From contig CP186339.1 of assembly GCA_049347715.1 (NCBI GenBank), positions 4,154,001 to 4,218,000 of the forward strand: 64,000 bases of DNA, given 5' to 3'. Within the stretch, counting starts at the first letter, position 1. Each line of letters opens with the position of its first letter. Positions 47,627-56,046 of the stretch are shown one piece after another. Origin of the DNA: Thalassotalea_B piscium_A (GTDB lineage: Bacteria > Pseudomonadota > Gammaproteobacteria > Enterobacterales > Alteromonadaceae). Below the pieces are notes generated by a model. That model did no database searches. It was not told where the DNA came from and saw nothing but the letters and a program-made list of their open reading frames with translations. The position numbers were made by a program, and so were the translations under genes.

Positions 47627-49570
47627 TTATTCTCTCATTAAGGCATCAATAGGATCTAATTGCGCTGCATTATGTGCGGGTAAAAAACCAAACAATATGC
47701 CAATAAGTGTTGAGCAAGCGAATGCGGCAACAATGGAGGTTGTTGAATAAATCATCTGGAAGCTTCCTCCTGTAAAAGCAAAGATCTGACCAATTAAGTA
47801 GGCAAGGCCAATACCGATAATACCGCCACACAAACAAACTAATACGGCTTCGATCAAAAACTGACGCAAAATATCACTCTGGCGAGCTCCTACGGCCATG
47901 CGCACACCAATTTCTTTCGTTCGTTCGGTGACTGAAACCAACATAATATTCATTACACCAATTCCACCCACAATAAGTGAGATGACCGCAATAGCTGAAA
48001 TTAGTAAGGTCATGGTCTGCGTGGTCTGTTCAATGCTTTCACGAATAGTATCGGTATTAATGGTAAAAAAGTCTTTGGTTCCATGACGCATTTCCATTAA
48101 AGAGATAATCCCTTGCTCCGCCGTATTGCTCGATACCGTTTCTTTAACTCTAATGGTAATACTATCTAGATAACGCTGCCCAACCATACGACCTGAAACC
48201 GTGGTATAAGGTATCCAAACATTTAGTGAATCACTATTGCCAAACGCACTATCTTTCGCTTTTGTAACCCCAATTATTCGCACGGGTAGGTCATTAAGAA
48301 AGATAACTTTACCAATGGCGGACTGCTCGGGAAATAATGATTGTCGGGTATTGTCATCAATAACAGCCTCTTGTGCTAAATTTAAAACACTGGTTTCATC
48401 CCAGTATTGACCTTCCGCTATTTCATAGCCTTGTACCCGAAAATATTCTGCCCCTACACCGTTAAAACTAGCAGACACAGCCTGATTGGTATACCGAATA
48501 GTACCGGCAGTACTAATAGAAGGCGTTACACTATCTACATAAGACAAGACCTTAAGTGCATCGCTATCTTGTGCTGTTAATGTGCGTACACTAGCCGAGC
48601 GCCTATCACCAAAACCCGTTCCAGAACGAACATCAATGGTATTGGTGCCCATGGAGCTAATATTTTCTAGTACCGATTGTTGAGAGCCAGCGCCCAGCGC
48701 AACAACTGATACTACTGAAGCAATACCAATAATAATGCCAAGCATGGTTAAAAACGTACGTACTCGGTGAGACGACATAGCAACAAGCGCCATTTTTAAT
48801 GCTTCGGTATATCGATCCCAGTTAAGCCAAGAAGTCGTGGGGGATTTAATCTCGGGTAGTTTTTTTTGTTGTTCTGACTTAGCATTTGATTCATCCTTTA
48901 TAACTGCACCATCTTTAAGCTCTATAATCCTATCTGCAAAATTAGCTACATCCATATCATGGGTCACAAGAATAATGGTATTGCCATCATGATGAAGCTC
49001 TTGCAACAATTTCATCATTTCTTTACCACTTTTGCTATCTAGGGCGCCAGTTGGCTCATCGGCTAAAATAACATCGCCGCCATTCATTAATGCTCTTGCT
49101 ACACTGACTCGCTGTTGTTGGCCTCCACTGAGTTGGCTGGGTTTATGGTCAAGTCGATCTGCCAGGCCCAAACGCGACAACAAACTTTCAGCTCTTTTTT
49201 TGCGCTCTTTTTTATCTTTTCCCGCATAAATCGCAGGCATTTCAACATTGCCCACAGCATCAAGATCGCCTAGTAGGTGATAACGTTGAAAAATAAAACC
49301 AAAATGTTCACGCCGCAATTTAGCTAATTGATCGGCATCCATCTTTGACGTATCTTGACCATTAATAAAATAACGTCCTTTGGAGGGTTTATCTAAACAC
49401 CCTAAGATATTCATTAGCGTTGATTTACCCGAGCCAGACGTGCCCACGATTGCGACCATCTCTCCGCGATTAATACTAAGATTAATATCACGCAGAACCG
49501 TTAATTCTTGATCGCCGGCGGCAAAGGAGCGGTAAACACCAGACACACTAAGTAGTACTTGTTCGCTCAT
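47627..49570 (-). CDS. macB: MacB-type ABC transporter ATPase/permease
   Basis: A 647-residue fused protein. The ATPase half has Walker A GTSGSGKS at 43-50, LSGGQQQR, and VILADEPTGALD. Then come TM1 near residue 275 (FLTMLGIIIGIASVVSVVALG), a large periplasmic domain at about 295-520, and three C-terminal helices. This is the full MacB layout. It powers transenvelope export of macrolides, peptides or lipids with MacA and an outer-membrane factor. The gap to macA is 3 bp. It is cargo of the Tn7-like element. Confidence 0.93.
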   Translation of the reverse strand: MSEQVLLSVSGVYRSFAAGDQELTVLRDINLSINRGEMVAIVGTSGSGKSTLMNILGCLDKPSKGRYFINGQDTSKMDADQLAKLRREHFGFIFQRYHLLGDLDAVGNVEMPAIYAGKDKKERKKRAESLLSRLGLADRLDHKPSQLSGGQQQRVSVARALMNGGDVILADEPTGALDSKSGKEMMKLLQELHHDGNTIILVTHDMDVANFADRIIELKDGAVIKDESNAKSEQQKKLPEIKSPTTSWLNWDRYTEALKMALVAMSSHRVRTFLTMLGIIIGIASVVSVVALGAGSQQSVLENISSMGTNTIDVRSGTGFGDRRSASVRTLTAQDSDALKVLSYVDSVTPSISTAGTIRYTNQAVSASFNGVGAEYFRVQGYEIAEGQYWDETSVLNLAQEAVIDDNTRQSLFPEQSAIGKVIFLNDLPVRIIGVTKAKDSAFGNSDSLNVWIPYTTVSGRMVGQRYLDSITIRVKETVSSNTAEQGIISLMEMRHGTKDFFTINTDTIRESIEQTTQTMTLLISAIAVISLIVGGIGVMNIMLVSVTERTKEIGVRMAVGARQSDILRQFLIEAVLVCLCGGIIGIGLAYLIGQIFAFTGGSFQMIYSTTSIVAAFACSTLIGILFGFLPAHNAAQLDPIDALMRE

Positions 49571-49573
49571 GGC

Positions 49574-50767
49574 TTAAAACCTCATAGACATACGTTTGCC
49601 CGTCCGAGCAGAGGAATCCGATGAATCCGATGAAGGAGCAGCAAGAACAATTTCATCACCCTCTTGCAATCCGTCTGTAATTTCTGCACTGACTTTATTA
49701 TTGATACCAACACTCACTGTGCGGTATTCAATTTCACCGTTCACTAAAACAGGCACTTTATAACTCGGATTTCGACCAGATCTTGTTTGCAATATCTGTG
49801 CAGGAACAATCAGGGCATCTTTTGCTTGGCTAAGCACAATAGAAACTTGGGCCGTCATGCCAATTCGCAACACTCCATTGGCATTATCCACATCAAACAG
49901 GCCGTTATAATAAATAGCATCAGAATCACTTAAGGTCATATCGCTATCATCACCATCCATCAGTGTTGGTCCTGGCTCAATCGCACGTAATGTTGCGTTA
50001 TAGCGCTTATTGGGCTGGCCAAGAATAGTAAAATAAACCTCTTGCCCTGGTTTAACTTTAATAACATCGGCTTCGGAGATTTGCGCTTTTACTGTCATTT
50101 GTTGTAAATCGGCTAATTCAACAATAGTCGGGGTTGATTGATTAGAGTTAACTGTTTGCCCGACGGTCACTGCGGTGTAGACGACTATCCCATCCATTGG
50201 CGCTTTGATTGTTGTGTAATCGAGATCAAGCTGAGCACTTTCAACATTCAGTTCTACTTGTTCTTGTTGCGCTTTTAATTGATCAAGTTCTGCCTGATAA
50301 ACTAAAAGAGACGCTTGTGCTGCTTCATAATCGGCTTGAGAGCTGGCTTGATCATCTAACATAGATTTTTGACGATCAAATTCTTGCTGGGCTTGATTAA
50401 TTTGTGCTTGCTTTGCTCTATATTCAGCTTTACTACTGGCAAGTGATGCGAGCGCTTCCTTCAATGTATTTTGTTGAGTAAGGCTATCGATTTGCGCAAT
50501 AAGATCGCCTTTTTTTACCTCTTGACCTAAAGACACGGGGAGATTAATAATTTGTCCTGAAACCTGAGCACCCACACTAACTAGTTTAGAAGCTTGCAAC
50601 ATACCATTTGCTAAAACACTATTTTCGATATCGCCACGCTGAACTTTTTCTGTCGCAAAATTTGGTGCAGGCCCACTATTTTCAGAAAAATAAAAAAAGC
50701 CCGCAATCATCAGTAGTGCAAGCGCAAGAACGACAATAATTAGTTTATTTCTATTCGTTTTCTTCAT
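49574..50767 (-). CDS. macA: MacA-type periplasmic adaptor
   Basis: A 397-residue membrane-fusion protein with an N-terminal membrane anchor (residues 7-26), a lipoyl/barrel-sandwich domain (VSVGAQVSGQI), and a long alpha-hairpin (about 95-180, rich in Gln and Ala). Beta-barrel and membrane-proximal domains end in a serine-rich tail. It couples MacB to the outer-membrane channel. It starts 3 bases after the stop of the broken outer-membrane factor, so all four genes were one operon. Confidence 0.92.
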   Translation of the reverse strand: MKKTNRNKLIIVVLALALLMIAGFFYFSENSGPAPNFATEKVQRGDIENSVLANGMLQASKLVSVGAQVSGQIINLPVSLGQEVKKGDLIAQIDSLTQQNTLKEALASLASSKAEYRAKQAQINQAQQEFDRQKSMLDDQASSQADYEAAQASLLVYQAELDQLKAQQEQVELNVESAQLDLDYTTIKAPMDGIVVYTAVTVGQTVNSNQSTPTIVELADLQQMTVKAQISEADVIKVKPGQEVYFTILGQPNKRYNATLRAIEPGPTLMDGDDSDMTLSDSDAIYYNGLFDVDNANGVLRIGMTAQVSIVLSQAKDALIVPAQILQTRSGRNPSYKVPVLVNGEIEYRTVSVGINNKVSAEITDGLQEGDEIVLAAPSSDSSDSSARTGKRMSMRF

Positions 50768-50770
50768 GAT

Positions 50771-51191
50771 TTAACAAGGTCCATAGTTAGAATACTCACC
50801 GGGGGTAATAGTTGACGTTTTATTTGAATTAAGGAGCTTTGCATCAAGCACGTTGGTATATGACACTATGCCTTTTAAGTATTGTTCAAACGATAATTCT
50901 TCTGCAACTAGGGCGTTGGTTTCGGCTTCTGACAAGCGAGCATAACGAGTCTGCAAGTTGCGTTCTTGCAACATGCCATTTTCAACCTCTGCAAACGCTT
51001 GATATACTTGGTCCATATAATTCAATTCAACTTGCTGCTTAGTGAGGCGAGAAATATCTTCGTTAGCCGCCAAGCTTCCTGCATTAAAAAGCGGAGACAC
51101 CAAAATATCAAGTTTCGGTGCTGCGTAATATTGAGTTTGTATACAAGCTGAAAGACTAAATAAGAGTAAATAAGAGTAAAAAAAATCGCAT
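50771..51191 (-). pseudogene. Outer-membrane efflux factor with internal deletion and 10-bp frameshift duplication
   Basis: The best start is the ATG at 51191 with GGAGG 4 bases upstream (MRFFLLLF...). After eight codons a 10-bp tandem duplication (51161-51170 and 51171-51180) shifts it into a stop. Removing one copy gives MRFFLLLFSLSAC, a lipobox, followed by IQTQYYAAPKLDI as in NodT lipoproteins. That is then joined directly to the C-terminal TolC repeat (SPLFNAGSLAANEDISR ... AFAEVENGM). Some 300 or more central residues are missing compared with the intact paralogue at 46222. Doubly broken, so not functional. Confidence 0.85.
51161..51180. repeat. 10-bp tandem duplication
   Basis: TAAGAGTAAA occurs twice in tandem; the extra copy destroys the frame of the outer-membrane factor from its well-placed ATG. 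Confidence 0.9.
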
Positions 51192-51331
51192 ACGTCCTCC
51201 GCGTAAAAATGCATTTTATAATCACCGAATTATTCACGCTACTAACTTTACACATTCTTTACATTATTGAATTATCTTAGCCTTACTCCCGAGGATTTAT
51301 TCACTTACGAGTTACATACTTTTACCCGCGA

Positions 51332-51982
51332 CTATTCCAACTTTACCGCTAAATAGTGAACCGTATTATTTGATGATTGAGGCAAAAAGTACACATCTTC
51401 ATATTTGAAGTACTGTTGACCATTGACGATTACTGGTTGGGCGCCTTGAGGTAATGCGCTATAAGCTTTGCCAAGTTGAAAGCTTAAATTTTCAGCGAGC
51501 CCTTCGTCCTGAGATATAATAACATTGGCAATTGATGAACTATTACTACTGGTAACCAAGCTTGCTGGCTCGTCTATTACACGATAGTAACCAGCGTCAT
51601 AAACATAGTATATGCCTTGAAAAAAGTAATACGAACTACCCATAATAATAATACGTTCATAGCCTTTTGGCAGGAGACTTATTTTCAGGCCAATCGGCGG
51701 TCGAACGACTGTGTATCCTTTATCTAAATGACGATAATACAAACCGTTGTTAAATATATAAGACACGCCGCCAAAACCCAGAGCTATCCCGTTAACCGGC
51801 TTTTTGCGCAGTACTGCCCCCGTTTTATATACTACTCGCTTATGCGCATTAGGCAGTTTTTTATGCGCATTAGGCGTTTTTTTTGAATTTTTATGCGCTG
51901 GAGCAACTTTATTTTGAGCCATGCTGATAGTTGGCTGTGCTGCCAAGCTAATAATAATTGGTAGTAGGATAATTAGTTTCAT
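51332..51982 (-). CDS. DUF6515-like exported protein
   Basis: A 216-residue protein with a signal peptide (to about residue 22, ending SMA), a basic Ala/His/Lys-rich segment with two copies of PNAHK, then GVSYIFNNGLYYRHLDKGYTVVRPPIGLKISLLPKGYE. This Tyr/Gly-rich block with VVRPPIG is typical of DUF6515. The C-terminal half repeats the YYFFQGIYYVYDAGYY pattern. Function unknown. Cargo within the Tn7-like element. Confidence 0.75.
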   Translation of the reverse strand: MKLIILLPIIISLAAQPTISMAQNKVAPAHKNSKKTPNAHKKLPNAHKRVVYKTGAVLRKKPVNGIALGFGGVSYIFNNGLYYRHLDKGYTVVRPPIGLKISLLPKGYERIIIMGSSYYFFQGIYYVYDAGYYRVIDEPASLVTSSNSSSIANVIISQDEGLAENLSFQLGKAYSALPQGAQPVIVNGQQYFKYEDVYFLPQSSNNTVHYLAVKLE

Positions 51983-52092
51983 CGTATTTCCTATGCAAGC
52001 GAATTATTTCCATACTGCATACTAGACCAAAAAAATGAAGTCGTGGGGATCTTTACACAATCTTTGCATTTGTTGACATTTTAAAGAGGATA

Positions 52093-52371
52093 TTAAACGT
52101 TAAGAGTGTCTGTAAGGGGAAGAGGAAACTGTTCTCGAATGTCGATGACATCTTTGCACCAATCAAAAAACCAAAAAACCGCTAACTCATTCCCAGAAAA
52201 AAAGTGATGCGTACGTCCAACTGTGGCGCTTTTTACTCGAACACTTTCACCGGAGCTGCTGAATTTACCAACATGAATGAATGGAACATAATTTATACCT
52301 ACGCCTTCACCCCGTTTTTCATCTAAACGCTTTTGATCTTTATTGTTGAGTGGCTTATCTGCATCTGACAT
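52093..52371 (-). pseudogene. tnsA: TnsA N-terminal fragment (Tn7-like transposase endonuclease subunit)
   Basis: Ninety-two residues align with the start of Tn7 TnsA: SSGESVRVKSATVGRTHH, the ELAVF segment with E62 equivalent to catalytic E63, and DVIDIREQFPLPLTDT. The reading frame stops at residue 92, before the equivalents of catalytic D114 and K132 and the whole C-terminal domain. The full protein is about 270 residues. The start has GGAGG 7 bases upstream. Orientation and place next to the right end match Tn7. It cannot be an active nuclease. Confidence 0.92.
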
Positions 52372-52378
52372 AAAAAAA

Positions 52379-52407
52379 CCTCCGTGTAAGTTAAACTTAG
52401 CAGGAGG
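52379..52407 (-). promoter_or_regulatory. Hairpin sequestering the tnsA ribosome binding site
   Basis: In tnsA mRNA, CCTCC (52403-52407) can pair with the GGAGG ribosome site (52379-52383), and the interior TAAGTT / AACTTA pairs as well. The stem would hide the start site in transcripts that read in from glmS. Confidence 0.55.
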
Positions 52408-52422
52408 CTTATAAATGATCAG

Positions 52423-52461
52423 ACTTTATTGTAACTAGTCAAACTTTATTGTCTTCCGACA
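52423..52461 (-). mobile_element. Right end of the Tn7-like element with two TnsB-type sites
   Basis: Read on the minus strand from 52461: TGT, six bases, ACAATAAAGT (52452-52443), then a second ACAATAAAGT (52432-52423) 20 bp further in. Tn7R itself begins TGTGGGCGGACAATAAAGT, so motif and spacing agree with the prototype. Confidence 0.88.
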
Positions 52462-52466
52462 ATCAG
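52462..52466. repeat. Right flank target-site copy in attTn7
   Basis: ATCAG lies between the right end and glmS, 20-24 bp after the stop codon, and is the counterpart of ACCAG at the left end. Confidence 0.65.
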
Positions 52467-52485
52467 GTGATGCATAAATAACAGC

Positions 52486-54318
52486 TTATTCAACCGTAAC
52501 ACTTTTAGCTAAGTTTCTAGGCTGATCAACATCTGTGCCCTTAATAATAGCAACATAGTATGAAAGTAACTGTAGCGGTAGGGTATAAACAATTGGTGCT
52601 ATGATATCGTCACAATGAGGTACGTTAATGACTGTCATAGTATCATCACTTTCAAATTTTGCATCGGTATCAGCAAATACATACATTAAACCACCACGTG
52701 CACGTACTTCTTCAACATTCGATTTTAATTTTTCAATTAAGTCATTTTGGGGTGCTACTACAATAACAGGCATTTCAGCATCAATTAACGCTAATGGACC
52801 ATGTTTCAATTCACCCGCTGCATATGCTTCTGCATGAATGTAAGATATTTCTTTTAATTTTAATGCACCTTCCATTGCTATTGGGTATTGATCACCACGT
52901 CCTAAAAACAGCGCATGGTGCTTATCAGCAAAATCTTCTGCTAGATCTTCAATAGAATCAGCAAGCGCTAATACTTCATCTAGCTTATTAGGTAACATCA
53001 TTAATGATTGAGCTACATCTTGTTGTGTTTGTTCACTCATTCCATGATGTTGCCCTATGGCTAAGGTCATCATGAGTAAACCCACTAATTGAGTAGTAAA
53101 AGCTTTGGTTGATGCCACTCCAATTTCTGCCCCTGCTTTCGTCATAAAAGCTAAGTCTGACTCTCGTACTAGTGATGAACCAGGTACATTACATATAGTT
53201 AAGCTCGCGCTGTACCCTAAGTCTTTTGCTAAACGAAGTGCCGCTAATGTATCGGCGGTTTCACCTGATTGTGAAATAGTAACAATTAAGGCATTTTTAG
53301 GTACATGGGATTTGCGATACCTAAATTCACTAGCAATTTCAATATTACATGAAACACCAGCCATAGCTTCTAACCAATAACGGGCAACCATACCAGAATG
53401 ATAGCTAGTACCACAGGCAATAATTTGCACGTGTTCGATATTTTTGAATATATCGTCGGCACCTTCCCCAAAGGTATTAATGTCTAATTTCCCAGCCACT
53501 AAGCGTCCCTCTAAGGTATTACGAATAGCGGTTGGTTGTTCATAAGTTTCTTTAAGCATGTAATGACGATATTCACCTTTGTCACCACTGTCTTGACTAA
53601 CATCATGTTCTTTAGCTTCACGAATAACAGGTGCACCATTTGCATCAAAAATATTAACCTGATGACGTGTCACTTCAGCAACATCACCTTCTTCAAGGAA
53701 GGCAAATTTACGCGTAACAGGTAAAAGTGCCATCATATCTGACGCAATGAAATTTTCACCTAAACCATAACCAATAACTAAAGGGCTACCTGAACGCGCA
53801 ACAACAATACGGCTATTGTCATTACTGTCCATAACCACAGTGCCATATGCACCTTCTAATTGTTTAACCGCTACTTGAACTGCAGCTAAAAGTGTTGCTG
53901 CCGTTTTTAATTCATGATGCACTAAGTGAGCAATAACCTCAGTATCTGTTTCTGAAGTAAATTGATAACCCATCGCTTGAAGTTTACTTCTAAGGATTTG
54001 ATGGTTTTCAATAATACCATTATGTACTACGGCAATATTATCACTAGATATGTGAGGATGAGCATTAATTTCACTGGGAGCACCATGAGTTGCCCAGCGA
54101 GTATGCGCAATACCAGTACCACCAAACAATGGTTGGCTAGTTAACGCATCGGCTAACTCTTGAACTTTACCTAAACGACGCGCGCGCTGTAATTTTTTAT
54201 CCGTATTAATAATTGCTACGCCAGCAGAATCATAGCCACGATATTCTAATCGTTTTAAGCCTTCTACTAATATATCTGCCACATCACGCTGCGCTACTGC
54301 ACCTACGATTCCACACAT
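52486..54318 (-). CDS. glmS: Glutamine-fructose-6-phosphate aminotransferase (isomerising)
   Basis: A 610-residue enzyme. The N-terminal glutaminase has the nucleophile Cys2 (MCGIVGAVAQ), RWATHG and SDMMALLP. Two SIS isomerase domains follow (CGTSYHSGMVARYW, ISQSGETADT and the C-terminal PRNLAKSVTVE). It makes glucosamine-6-phosphate for peptidoglycan and LPS. The C-terminal codons form the conserved TnsD recognition site of attTn7, and a Tn7-like right end lies 24 bp downstream. Expression is probably linked to the DeoR-type regulator 20 bp upstream. Confidence 0.98.
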   Translation of the reverse strand: MCGIVGAVAQRDVADILVEGLKRLEYRGYDSAGVAIINTDKKLQRARRLGKVQELADALTSQPLFGGTGIAHTRWATHGAPSEINAHPHISSDNIAVVHNGIIENHQILRSKLQAMGYQFTSETDTEVIAHLVHHELKTAATLLAAVQVAVKQLEGAYGTVVMDSNDNSRIVVARSGSPLVIGYGLGENFIASDMMALLPVTRKFAFLEEGDVAEVTRHQVNIFDANGAPVIREAKEHDVSQDSGDKGEYRHYMLKETYEQPTAIRNTLEGRLVAGKLDINTFGEGADDIFKNIEHVQIIACGTSYHSGMVARYWLEAMAGVSCNIEIASEFRYRKSHVPKNALIVTISQSGETADTLAALRLAKDLGYSASLTICNVPGSSLVRESDLAFMTKAGAEIGVASTKAFTTQLVGLLMMTLAIGQHHGMSEQTQQDVAQSLMMLPNKLDEVLALADSIEDLAEDFADKHHALFLGRGDQYPIAMEGALKLKEISYIHAEAYAAGELKHGPLALIDAEMPVIVVAPQNDLIEKLKSNVEEVRARGGLMYVFADTDAKFESDDTMTVINVPHCDDIIAPIVYTLPLQLLSYYVAIIKGTDVDQPRNLAKSVTVE

Positions 54319-54338
54319 CTGTTAAATATCCTTGTTTG

Positions 54339-55100
54339 TTACTTAGCACACACTAAATTAACGCCTTGCGCTATTAATTGTTCTTTTATTTCTGTTGATA
54401 AATCATCATCGGTGATCAAAGTATGAACTTGCAACCACGGGATTTCTAAATTTGGTATTTTACGATTGAATTTTTCTGACTCGATCATCACAATTACTTC
54501 CCTTGAAACCTCTGCCATCACTTGGCTAAGACCTAGAAGCTCGTTAAACGTTGTGGTACCTCGTTCAATATCAATACCATCAGCACCAATAAATAATTGG
54601 TCAAAATCGTAAGAACGTAAAACACTTTCTGCTACTTTACCCTGAAAAGACTCAGAATGAGGATCCCAAGTACCACCGGTCATCAATAAGGTGGGTTCAT
54701 CTTCTAACGCATGAATATCTGAGGCAATCGCAAGAGAGTTAGTCATAACCACTAAACCATCTTTTTTACCTAATTCTTTAACCAAGGCAGAGGTTGTACT
54801 GCCACTATCAATAATAATTCGGTTATGATCTCGAATTAAACTCGCTGCTTTTTTTGCAATAGCAACCTTTCGTTTCGAAACTTTATCATTTTTAGGTTCA
54901 ATCAATTCTGTTGGTAAAGGAACAGCCCCACCATACCGTCTCAATAGTAGGCCACTATTTTCTAGAGCAGCTAAATCTTTTCTGATGGTAACTTCAGATG
55001 TCTCAAACTTTTTTGCCAACTGATCAACACTGACTTCTCCATGCTGATTAAGCTCAATCATTATTATATGACGACGTTGTTTGGTATTTCTTTTTGACAT
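54339..55100 (-). CDS. DeoR-family transcriptional regulator of the glmU-glmS region
   Basis: A 253-residue protein with an N-terminal DeoR helix-turn-helix (VSVDQLAKKFETSEVTIRKDLAALENSG) followed by LLRRYGGAV, and a C-terminal sugar-phosphate-binding domain with IDSGSTTSALVKEL and LFIGADGIDIERGTTTFNE. Such regulators sit between glmU and glmS in several gammaproteobacteria and are thought to respond to amino-sugar phosphates. Only 20 bp separates it from glmS. Confidence 0.9.
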   Translation of the reverse strand: MSKRNTKQRRHIIMIELNQHGEVSVDQLAKKFETSEVTIRKDLAALENSGLLLRRYGGAVPLPTELIEPKNDKVSKRKVAIAKKAASLIRDHNRIIIDSGSTTSALVKELGKKDGLVVMTNSLAIASDIHALEDEPTLLMTGGTWDPHSESFQGKVAESVLRSYDFDQLFIGADGIDIERGTTTFNELLGLSQVMAEVSREVIVMIESEKFNRKIPNLEIPWLQVHTLITDDDLSTEIKEQLIAQGVNLVCAK

Positions 55101-55278
55101 ATCTTTCGATTGACCACTTTAAATTTCAAAACGAAAGTTATTATAAGTTTTCTACTGATTTAATCAATAATTTATTTTTTACACATTTAAGTCACTGAAC
55201 AACTTATTTAAAGAGAGGGAGTATTAAAACGGATTGAGAACCTAGCAGAAAAATTGATGAAACCATATTCCTTGATTA

Positions 55279-56046
55279 TTAAGGTGCTTTATCCTTATTA
55301 ACAAAAGGTCTAAAATCCACTAACTGCTGATAAACGGGCATCTCTTTAATTACATTATGGGCTGTAACTAATTTATCAACTAAGTCTTTATCAGACAATT
55401 TATTGAGTGCGATATAACCTTCTTTACGAGTTTCTTCAATAGGTCTATATTGAATAATATTTCTATAATCAAGCCCTTGGCATGTGTAATAATTAATAAA
55501 TATCGCTGGTATGGTAAATGCAAAATCAACTTTTTGATTCTCTAATAACTTAATAGCTTGATCAATGTCACTTACAACATAAAGGTTTTTATTTTCAATA
55601 AAACCTTCAGATAATAGATAGTTATGGCTATTAGTATTCCTTACAACAACTGTAACTTTTTGTTTTGCTGCAACTAAAGTTAGCTTGGGCTCTACCACAG
55701 CTGATTTCATGGCAATAAAGGAATAAACTGAGTCACTGACTTTACTGATCCAATGAAATTTATCTTCTCTTTCTGGTGTTTTGATAATAGTTAATAATAA
55801 GGTGTTAGGTCGAGTTAAGGCTGTATTATAGGCCCTAGACCATGGCATAAATTCAATTTCACTATCAAGATTTGCCTGCGCTAATAATAATCGCAATATA
55901 TCAGCACTAGGCCCATGGGCCTCATTATCTTCAGGAAACTGTAATAATTTTCTGTCATCTGCCACAATTCGTAAAGGATTCTGCTGCGCTTGTACTTGGC
56001 AACAAAACCCAATAAGAAAAAATAACCACTTCAGTGACGTTATCAT
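55279..56046 (-). CDS. Periplasmic solute-binding protein (family 3-like)
   Basis: A 255-residue exported protein (signal peptide to about residue 20, ending VQA) with the bilobed family 3 pattern: PLRIVADDRKLLQFPEDNEAHGPSADILRLLLAQANL and FMPWSRAYNTAL, the latter common in orphan amino-acid-binding-like proteins of Alteromonadales. No ABC permease is adjacent. Its start overlaps the glmU stop as TAATG, so it is translationally coupled. The ligand is unknown. Confidence 0.8.
   Translation of the reverse strand: MITSLKWLFFLIGFCCQVQAQQNPLRIVADDRKLLQFPEDNEAHGPSADILRLLLAQANLDSEIEFMPWSRAYNTALTRPNTLLLTIIKTPEREDKFHWISKVSDSVYSFIAMKSAVVEPKLTLVAAKQKVTVVVRNTNSHNYLLSEGFIENKNLYVVSDIDQAIKLLENQKVDFAFTIPAIFINYYTCQGLDYRNIIQYRPIEETRKEGYIALNKLSDKDLVDKLVTAHNVIKEMPVYQQLVDFRPFVNKDKAP

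Larger units (their letters stand above)
44544..52461. mobile_element. Degenerate Tn7-like transposon in attTn7
   Basis: A 7,918-bp segment bounded by TGT at 44544 and ACA at 52461. Both ends have TGT-N6-ACAATAAAGT pointing inward, the right end has a second ACAATAAAGT 20 bp further in, and the flanking 5-mers are ACCAG and ATCAG. The right end is 24 bp beyond the glmS stop, the canonical Tn7 target. A truncated tnsA is the first gene inside the right end, oriented as in Tn7. No tnsB, tnsC, tnsD or tnsE remains, so the element is immobile by itself. Cargo is a MacAB-type efflux operon and several remnants. Confidence 0.88.

Noticed and set aside
44647..52461. A CRISPR-associated (CAST) form of the Tn7-like element
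   Set aside because: No cas genes, TniQ or repeat array are present; only tnsA and unrelated cargo are visible.
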